DNA from: Pseudopyrenochaeta lycopersici
Taxonomy: Eukaryota; Ascomycota; Dothideomycetes; Pleosporales; Pseudopyrenochaetaceae
Reading direction: 5' to 3'
NCBI GenBank assembly: GCA_003313425.1
Contig: NHZP01000012.1
Span: 930,001 to 994,000, forward strand
Length of the DNA stretch: 64,000 nt
In this document: positions 56,610-64,000 of the stretch, in pieces
Layout: each line of letters starts with the position of its first letter
Numbering within the stretch: position 1 is the first letter of the stretch
The notes under the pieces: generated by a model
The model's input: only the letters and a program-made list of their open reading frames with translations
What the model was told of the DNA's origin: nothing
Databases searched by the model: none
Made by a program: the position numbers and the translations under genes

Positions 56610-59474
56610 CTATCCCTTCTTCTTGCTCAACGCCTTAAAATCTGCAACAATCTTCTCACTCTCATCCGCAGTATATTGACTCTTCTCAACCAGCCACTTC
56701 CCCTCCCCATGCTTCGCTTCAGTAATGCTCTTCCTCGTCTTTGTGTAAACCGCGCTTTTCAAGCTCTTCGCAATCCCGGCGCTTGTATAGCCAAAAAGAC
56801 CAAACATACCAGCACCACTCTTGGTGGCCAGGCTCACAACGCCCTTGCCTAGCCCTTTGGCAGCACCGCTTACGCCTTCCTGTTGGGCACCCTGGTACGG
56901 TTTCTTGACAACGTCGCTGACGCCGTCAATGAAGCCCCATGCAAACGTCTTGCCAGCGACTGTTGCACCGCTCTTGAAACCGGTCACCGGGCCATGGTCA
57001 CGAGGGGTTTCGCCGTAGTGCCGGGGCACGTTTTTCAGCCCTTCGGTTAATGCAAGTGGAATGTCGACAGTCATGCCTTTCAAGGCCTTCGGAGCAAACA
57101 TCGCTATGCTCATACCAGAGGCACCTGCCAGTTGACCTGCGGAAATGGGCTTACGCTTCGTGCTAGTCTCAGATGTGGACGTCATGACGCTTGCAGTGTC
57201 TGATTGTGGGTTTGATTCAGTTTTTGGATCGCCATCGTTGTCGGTAACTTTTTTGTCGGCGGCTTTCTTATTTTCAGCAGCTTTCAAGGCTTCTTCATTG
57301 GATTCTTCGTAAGCGCGTCTGTCGCGATCCTCTCTATACTCTGTAATCGGCTTGGTGAACACTCCCGTAACAGACTTGGAGAGATCGACTGCGGTACCGA
57401 GGACCGCGGATGCTCCGCCAGTGATGGGGTCCCACCGGCGAGGCTCGATATGTATGGGTCTGCTCTCGTACCTACATGCTCGTCAGTGCTGAACTATGAA
57501 GTTATGTCTGTCAAACTGCGGTAGAATAACATACAATTTCAAATGCTTCGCATCTTTCGACGCTTTCGAGAATACAACTTCTGTAGCAAGTGAAGACAGC
57601 CGTATCTTATCTTTCCCCTTGCTGAAGCAGAATGCTGCTGGCAGGTGTGGAAGAACTTCGCAACGCATGCGATCAATTGGTAAATTCCGGTGGAATGACT
57701 TTGCTGCGGTTTCGACGCCAACCTCGGATTGCATCTTCTGGGCGATAACCGCAGCGGCCCTTGCTGCCTCACTTGAAAGGCAGTATTTGACGGCTTCGGA
57801 GAGGCTTGCAGTAGTGAACTCGCGTTGGGGAATAGGCGTAGGGCCAGCGCCTGCAACAGCGACCATGTTACCCCAGAATGGCTGACTGTCAGTACGTTAG
57901 TGACGCAAACAGACTCCAAAATTTCATCGAATAGCTTACTCTCCAAAGAAGGGCACAATGGTAGTCGGCTTGCCGTTCTTCAACCCACACGCAGTAGTGC
58001 CGGCACCACCGTGATGCACCACCGCGGCCACATGTTGAAACAGCCACTCGTGGGGACAATCTCCAATGAAGATTACATCCTTATGGGACTCTCCCTGTCC
58101 ACCCAGATTTGACCAGCCTTTGGAGACAATAGCGCGAAAACCGTTGGCTTCTACTGCTTCCAGAATTGCCGTAGTCATTCTCTGTGGGTCTTCGAGTACA
58201 ATGCTGCCAAATCCAATGTATACTGGGGGCGGGCCGTTCTCGATGAAGGCGCGAAGTTCAGGCGGTGGCTCATACTGTGGGCTCTCTCGAAAGAAAAATC
58301 CGCAGACGTCGATATATGGTGGCCAGTCCGCTGGCTTTGGTACGAGAGCTGGTGACCAGCAGTATGTGAAGGGGATCTTTAGAGTAGTTGCAAGACTTGG
58401 CCCGTCAAACATGGCTACTTCGTCCAAGTCAAGGGTTTCCCGCCATTGATTAACAACATCACCGAGCCTATGTCTTTGTAAGCTTTCAAAATTTTCTTTA
58501 AACGTGGGACATTTCCAGCTTAAGAATGTCGACTTACCCTTGCCATGTAAGCCAATCTACAATTCCATATGACAAATAGTTTGCAACACCTTCCTCGCCA
58601 TCTGCATTTCTTAGGTTCGCCAGTGGATGCGGGAATGCTCTTGTGCTCGTCCATGGCATGGTAAACATCAAATGAACAGGGATACCCAAAGCCTGAGCGC
58701 AGTGAACATGCGCGAAGCTTGGGGGGTTTGCGATAATGGCGTCTGCCACAAACGGCTCATGTGTCAACGTGTCAGGTTCAATGCATGACTTCCAGCACCC
58801 TTCCAACATCTCCTTTACCATCAAGCGCTTCTTTTTGATCTCGCCGGCCTGCAAGCTCTTGAGACTGGGAATAAGTCCAGGGTTCTTCACCATGTACGCC
58901 ATCAACTCCGAAGGGTTGCCGCCAATTGGGTAAAACTCCAATCCAGAGCCAGAATTTCGTACAAAATCCTCGAATATATTGTGCGTCGCTATCCTCACAC
59001 GGTGGCCATATCGACGAAGTTCATGACCAAGCGCGATAAAGGGTTGGACATCTCCTCGACTACCAACAACTTGGATGTTGATGTTCAGTTTGACGGGGAA
59101 AGACTCGTAGATATTCGGGGCATCTTCGAATTCAGAATATGCTGGCGGGGCCTCATCTGGAATGTTGTCGCCAGGAGGGCCATAGAGTACTGAGAGCGTC
59201 CTAACTAACTTTGCGTCAAGGTCAATGTTAACGCGCCCGTCATCTGTATAACTATCAGTTTCGACATTTTATTCATAAGCTACACCGCCATATTGACCGC
59301 ACCTCCAAGTTTTGGGCTTCCTTTGACAAACTCATCAGTTGCAGCGACTGACGAGGGGCGTTGCGGGGAAGCTGAGAGCTCGGCAGGCGCCCGTTCTTCG
59401 CTAGTTCTGGCAGGAATATTTGGCTGATCTCCAGGTAACTCTGAGAATTCCGACAATCTTTTTTTCTGCTCCAT
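56610..59474 (-). CDS. Sterol-glucosyltransferase-like family 1 glycosyltransferase
   Basis: Five exons, 59303-59474, 58538-59243, 57940-58467, 57535-57885 and 56610-57471, give 872 residues; the introns (54-70 nt) join with matching phase. After a disordered leader, the DDGRVNIDLDAKL segment (about 58-70) and the GT28-type N-domain VVGSRGDVQPFIALGHELRR (about 117-136) are hallmarks of UDP-glucose:sterol glucosyltransferases. The nucleotide-sugar site VHHGGAGTTACGLKNGKP...PFFGDQPFWG lies at about 443-474. A lysine-rich C-terminal extension with a glycine-rich amphipathic stretch (VSGAAKGLGKGVVSLATKSG) follows, as in fungal homologues. Unlike Atg26, no PH or GRAM domain is visible. It probably glucosylates a sterol or other lipophilic acceptor at a membrane. 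The start MEQKKRL was preferred over an upstream in-frame ATG at 59552. Confidence 0.9.
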
Positions 59475-60439
59475 AGTATTGAGAATGTAGTGTGCCCGCA
59501 CGAGAGTTATTGAGAAATGGGTGCGGTTACAGCAAGAATAATAAGGATTCATTCGGTTCCATTACCGAAAGAAGCGCCGTGGCAAGAAGGCTTAGCGGCT
59601 GGTTCCCACCGTGGATCTTAGGAGCATTTCCAAACTTTAAGACCCTAGCGTCGCAATCCATTACGATCAAGTGTGGCTTTGTCTCAGCTAACAGAGGCTG
59701 GGAGTCTAAGCCTAGGTCTTGGTGTCGCTAAAGCGTATCTCGTTCCTCGTAGTTCGCTAAAGCCGCGCCACTCAACAAACTTTTGCGGCTAATGGACAAG
59801 CGCCGCTTGGAGCTTGCCGCATGCGGTTAGGGTGACATTTGTGACAACGAAAGCGGATCCAGGAACGCTGTTTCAGAGCCAAACAGTACATGTTCAATGC
59901 GTTCAAGGATATCAGCATTTCTTTTAGGCGCCACCAAGCCATCTCTGACCATGCCGGGAAGATAAACTGAGTGCGCACCCTGCATGAAGTCGGTCACGTC
60001 GTCAGTTAAGTGAGATCTATGAAGCTTGTTCCTACTTCCTGATTCGGACTTAGTAAAATAAATTACATACTCGCACGACCTCGATAAAAGGAGCACAATG
60101 GATGCGAAGACGAAAGAAACCGAGAAAACAATGATTTATGCTTGGACCGTCGGCACTTCATCCACTTGTTACGATTGCACCTTTTGACGTCAGGGCTACC
60201 GAGCGCGAAAGCATAGATGCAAAGAAACGGGATTCAAAATGAATAATGGGTTTATCGATATCACATCGTGCTCAGGCATGGATAGAGTTTTTGAATTGGA
60301 CACTTGATAGTCGCGTAGAAGATTGGGCAGGGCGGCATCTTGCCTTATTCCCTGTTCTTTCCTTCATCGCAAGCGTTGACGGACTATCTACTTGTTCTAC
60401 CCTGTACTTTGTCTACACTCCCAACAGGCAGCTTGTCTC
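59475..60439. other. Gene-free stretch with unrecognised fragment
   Basis: The reverse frame 59827-60096 ends in a protein-like stretch (GAHSVYLPGMVRDGLVAPKR and following to the stop), perhaps the remnant of a lost gene. I cannot assign it. It does not look like the missing GH3 C-terminus. Confidence 0.35.
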
Positions 60440-61350
60440 CCTCTGAGAATACTTTCCCAAAGTTTTGATGACATTTACTTTGACACTCGACTTGAGACGC
60501 TGGTACGAGCACATGACAGACACAGTTCCGGCTTTCACTGCATCGTAGAAAAGCTATAAATACAGCTCGTGAAGCGTACGATCATCAATGTTGGACGAAA
60601 TGGCATTGATATGAGTACCATCCTGGCGCGTCGTATTTGTACGCTGGGTCTCCTGTTCGTTTGCGATGAGGTGCTTAGAAGTCGCCTGTACACCGTTTGA
60701 TTGAAGCCCCTGAACAGTCAGCCCTGCCGCAATGCCGGTTGAGTATGGATCCGGGCTGTACCCTTCCCAATTGCGACCTCCGAGCGCGTGTCGGCCCAAA
60801 GCTCCCATAGTAGGGCTGAGGTGGGTCCGTGAAGGGTGTTCCAGTGGAACACAGCCAAGACTGTCCCCTGAAATTGGCGATGACGTACCCCAACGCAATA
60901 TGAGCGCCCTTGGCCCTGAACTCGGCACCTAGCGCCCGCCCTCGCTCATGCATAAGCGTTTTGTCCCACGTAGCTGCAGTTGTGACACCAGCCGGGAATA
61001 CACTAACTAGCTCGCTCCGACCAACTGTCGCAGGTCCATCGAGTAGGCATACCCCAGGGAAGGAAAGCCGAGGAATGGGATCAATGTTGCTCGTACAATC
61101 TCCGCTTGAAGCATTGCCATGAACCATCTGAAGCTTTTCATCTAAAATAAGCTGAGTGGCGAAGCTGCGGGCTTTGGCACTGGCAGCATCCCAGTCCAAA
61201 TCGATCTCTGAAGCATGTCAGAAGTTGAGCAGGGTGTAGCTGTAAATGGCATACTTTGCGACGCATTTAGTGTTTTTTCAAGTCCATCAGTATTGACCCG
61301 AATTGGTCGCCCTGAGCCCAAAACCGCGGATAGGAGTATGGAATACTTGA
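60440..61350 (-). pseudogene. GH3 beta-glucosidase, truncated and disrupted
   Basis: The reverse strand encodes the N-terminal domain of a family 3 glycoside hydrolase. ATQLILDEKLQMVHG, IPRLSFPGVCLLDGPATVG and VFPAGVTTAATWDKTLMHERG are followed by GAEFRAKGAHIALG. A good 73-nt intron (60816-60888, GTACGT...CTCAG) then joins to GALGRHALGGRNWEGYSPDP and KHLIANEQE. After LHELYL comes an in-frame TAG (60554-60556) where relatives have W-P-F, and homology continues as DAVKAGTVSVMCSYQRL to about 60.48 kb and stops. The catalytic S-D-W aspartate, the second domain and the C-terminus are absent. Upstream, a signal-peptide-like KYSILLSAVLG has no ATG in frame. A functional enzyme is not possible. Confidence 0.85.
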
Positions 61351-62286
61351 CATGGATTCCTGCACTGCTCAATACAGTACGTAGAGAATGGCCTTGAGAG
61401 ACCCTCTTTACAAGACTGGATAATTTCGGCAATCTTATATGGTTGGCCACAGCATGTCTTTTATTTGTTTCGGCCGAGTGGAACTAAAAGTCGATCGCAA
61501 AATTGATTGATACGACATACATGTCATACTATCGTAAAACGGGAATTCTTCACTTGAGGCATAGCTATTGAACATGGTCAAGGTTTGCTTGTTAAGTTTC
61601 ATTGCCCCGCATCCACGAGGCAGTGTATGAACATTCAGTCTAGTGCTTGCCAGGTAGTAGCCGGAGTTCGATCTTGAAGCTTGGCCTATGCATGTTGTTA
61701 CCCTTTGGGTTATTTGCCATTTCGTGTTCCGTTCATCTCACATTTTTTTTATTGCTCTTCTCTATAGAGAAAATTCGCCTGTATAGTAATGCCGACGTAA
61801 ACCTAGCTAGTTTGTAACGATTAGGTACGTAATTATAGTGATTTTTCTGCCCATAATAGCAAGGCTTGCGAAGGTGCATACGTCAAAATTTGGCCATACT
61901 TTTAAGAACTAGCTAATAATGGCTCTATTATCTAGTAGTTTCTTAGGATCAGAGTGAAGCACATAAGAAAGTATAACGACTTTCTTGCATTTAGCTTTCC
62001 AAGAGCACAGCTATACAAGAGTCAACTATACCGGAGTTAATAGTTCCAGATGCAGCTAAAGGTAAATCTAAGAGTGGTAGTACAATAAACAACATCCCAG
62101 AGTGTTCCTCGTCTTATTAATGGCTAAGTTTCAAGTAGCTAGTAAATGTGTGCGTCTGGTCTATACTATCCAAAATTGAGGCGAGGGCGCATGCACTCTA
62201 CTGGCGCTCCCGTTTGTCGAGTGCCCGTCGGGGTACAAATGCTCAAGTATGCTTGCGGAATGCCAGCAACAACATAACTCCTATTT
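61351..62286. other. Gene-free, AT-rich stretch
   Basis: TA-rich from about 61.74 to 62.11 kb, resembling the other AT-rich islands. No gene recognised. Confidence 0.45.
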
Positions 62287-63329
62287 TCAGCTCTTCGAGT
62301 GCCCTGTATCCAAAACTTCATCCCCATTGCCAAGATATCTCGCTCTCGTCTCCTCCAAATGATACAATGGCTGTGCAGAAAGTCGTTTCTGATACAAATC
62401 CGTAACTTCGGCCGGGTGAATCCAATTGAAGAGAATCATAACAAAGAACATTAGTAATGCATCAAAAATGTACAGAAAGACCTCATGGCGCAGAAGGTAA
62501 CCGTTGTTGCCTTGTAAGTACTCAACCACGCGGACTACGCTCCTGACCATGATTAGAGCGGAAGCAACATATAATGCGATCATATGACGCTTCCAGGGTA
62601 AATTCTGAACGTGTATATCGGACACATCATGGGAACCAGGAGAGCGCCGGTGCTTTCGGGGCCGGGAAGAGTTTGAAGAAGATCCTGAAATTCGTTTCGA
62701 TAGCCTGTAATGGAATATCCCCGCAACAACAATAAAGAATCCGAAAAAGGCGAGCTGTAGAAATAGGCCTACAACTATGATTTTTTCGCCAGCGTGGAGC
62801 AGCGTTAGGGATCCAGCAGCCTGAATCCCACCTCCGCCGCATTGAGTTACGAAGCTTATCACATCGCCAGCAACGAATAGTTTTGTCAACCACCTTTGGC
62901 GGATGAGAGAACATTCTTCAGCACCGGTGAGAAGTATTATTCGCCCAAGAATGATATAAATTGAGGCTGCGAACAAGGCTGGAGCGACGAGGAGGAGGAG
63001 CGATTGCATGATAAAGGGTCCGAGGGCCCAGAGATCATTGGTGGAGAGGAGGCGCCCAATAAAACCGACAATTTCGACTGTGAAGCAAATCTTGTCAGTC
63101 TGCGGTCCTTATTCAAACCATATTCATAGCGCAAAGTATACATACACATGCCGCCGATAACCAGTGGTATGAAATACCATGTTTTCCGTCTTACAACTTG
63201 GAAAATGTGTAGCAAAGTCGTAATGCTGAAAGCTACGATAAACACGATAGCCGCAACTTTTGAAGGATGATAGCGGTAAGGTACCCAAACATTAGGGTCA
63301 TCGAGAGAAGGGCGCTGTATCTCTGCCAT
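62287..63329 (-). CDS. RTA1-like lipid-translocating exporter family protein
   Basis: Two exons, 63146-63329 and 62287-63077, joined over a 68-nt intron (GTATGT...CACAG), give 324 residues. The join yields GGM-FEIVGFIGRLLS, the RTA1 E-x-x-G-Y/F-x-x-R motif, followed by MQSLLLLVAPALFAASIYII, the family's most conserved stretch, and DVISFVTQCGGGGIQAAGS. Seven hydrophobic segments are visible; between the fifth and sixth is a basic serine-rich loop (SGSSSNSSRPRKHRRSPGS). RTA1/RSB1 proteins are fungal seven-helix plasma-membrane proteins linked to resistance to 7-aminocholesterol and to sphingoid-base export. A role in moving a lipophilic compound is likely. ATG 63329 was chosen because MAEIQRPSLDDP gives the usual short external N-terminus. 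Confidence 0.92.
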
Positions 63330-64000
63330 AACGCACAGAACAATGCCTGTCAGGAACTCAGGTTCTTGTGCGCAAGGAAGCAGATTATTTAGCAATCGCT
63401 TCCGGTAGAGACCTCCGATTGAGAAGGCGATGTGAAATGTAGGGATAGAAAGTAGTCAGACTATGTACAGCTTAGGAATATTTGAGCTTTTATTGAGGTT
63501 AGTAGGGATCGGTTCTAAGAGTTTGGATTCGGGAACTCTTGCGAACCTTCTCAATGTTCGCTTCCGAATACCGGGCTAACGTTACGAGGTACGCCGCAGG
63601 TAGCCCTACTAGGGAACATTTCGCCTACAAGCAAAAGTTTGATGAAAATTAATATGCCGAAAGTGGCGGAGCATCCTTTAGATGATGCAATCCCTAATGC
63701 TATTTGAACGAACCGCAAACAAATACGCATAACGTGCATGGGTGGCGGGCTTGGCGGCGTATTTCGTATAAGCCATACGCCATCCATCTCAACGTTATCC
63801 CTGCCGAACTTCATTCCTTCACCGTCCCTATCTACGGATCTCGTTTCACGAGTCATAAGCATTGAACCTGTAATAGTAACAAAGATTCAAAAAATGTAGT
63901 CCATATAAAGAAGCGTACTCTACCACATGGTGCTACGATCAGATCATACATTTTATTAGAGTTCGCTGTTTACGTCCTATTGTTCAATCCACTCATTCCT
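63330..64000. other. Right-edge stretch, possible exon fragment
   Basis: The reverse frame 63551-63862 contains PPSPPPMHVMRICLRFVQIALGI, which resembles the first helix of fungal MARVEL-like membrane proteins, and a second hydrophobic run. Without the neighbouring sequence a gene cannot be established. Confidence 0.35.

Overview
The window looks like nuclear DNA of a filamentous ascomycete (Pezizomycotina). Genes are interrupted by short GT...AG introns (about 42-79 nt), and the families are typical of that group: HET-domain proteins, a Zn(II)2Cys6 regulator, NmrA-like reductases, a bZIP/DUF3425 protein, RTA1 and GMC oxidoreductases. I cannot name the species. No rRNA, tRNA, CRISPR or intact transposon was recognised. 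Exon joins were worked out by hand from frame, splice sites and family resemblance; there is no transcript support.

0-15 kb: an accessory metabolic neighbourhood. It holds the N-terminus of an MFS transporter running off the left edge, three different NmrA/isoflavone-reductase-like enzymes, a secreted beta-lactamase-like serine hydrolase, a carboxy-cis,cis-muconate-cyclase-like beta-propeller, an EthD-type small protein and a Zn(II)2Cys6 regulator. Together they suggest a small gene cluster acting on an aromatic or lactone-bearing compound; this is inference.

18.8-24.5 kb: two adjacent decayed genes, an AtuA/DUF1446 homologue and a PrpF-like isomerase, each with point lesions, followed by a small secreted SnoaL-like protein. 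About 3.4 kb of AT-rich gene-free DNA follows.

27.9-55.3 kb: three HET-domain (heterokaryon-incompatibility type) genes, the first two convergent. Between them lie a many-exon membrane protein, a C2H2-type regulator transcribed away from it, a short-chain dehydrogenase, a bZIP/DUF3425 regulator preceded by a dispersed 17-bp repeat, a secreted amidohydrolase, an extended SDR, a secreted GMC oxidoreductase and another classical SDR. The run from 43.6 to 52.2 kb could be a second redox-rich metabolic group.

56.6-64 kb: a five-exon sterol-glucosyltransferase-like GT1 enzyme without visible PH/GRAM domains, a truncated GH3 beta-glucosidase pseudogene, and an RTA1-type seven-helix membrane protein. 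Several gene-free stretches between these blocks are AT-rich.
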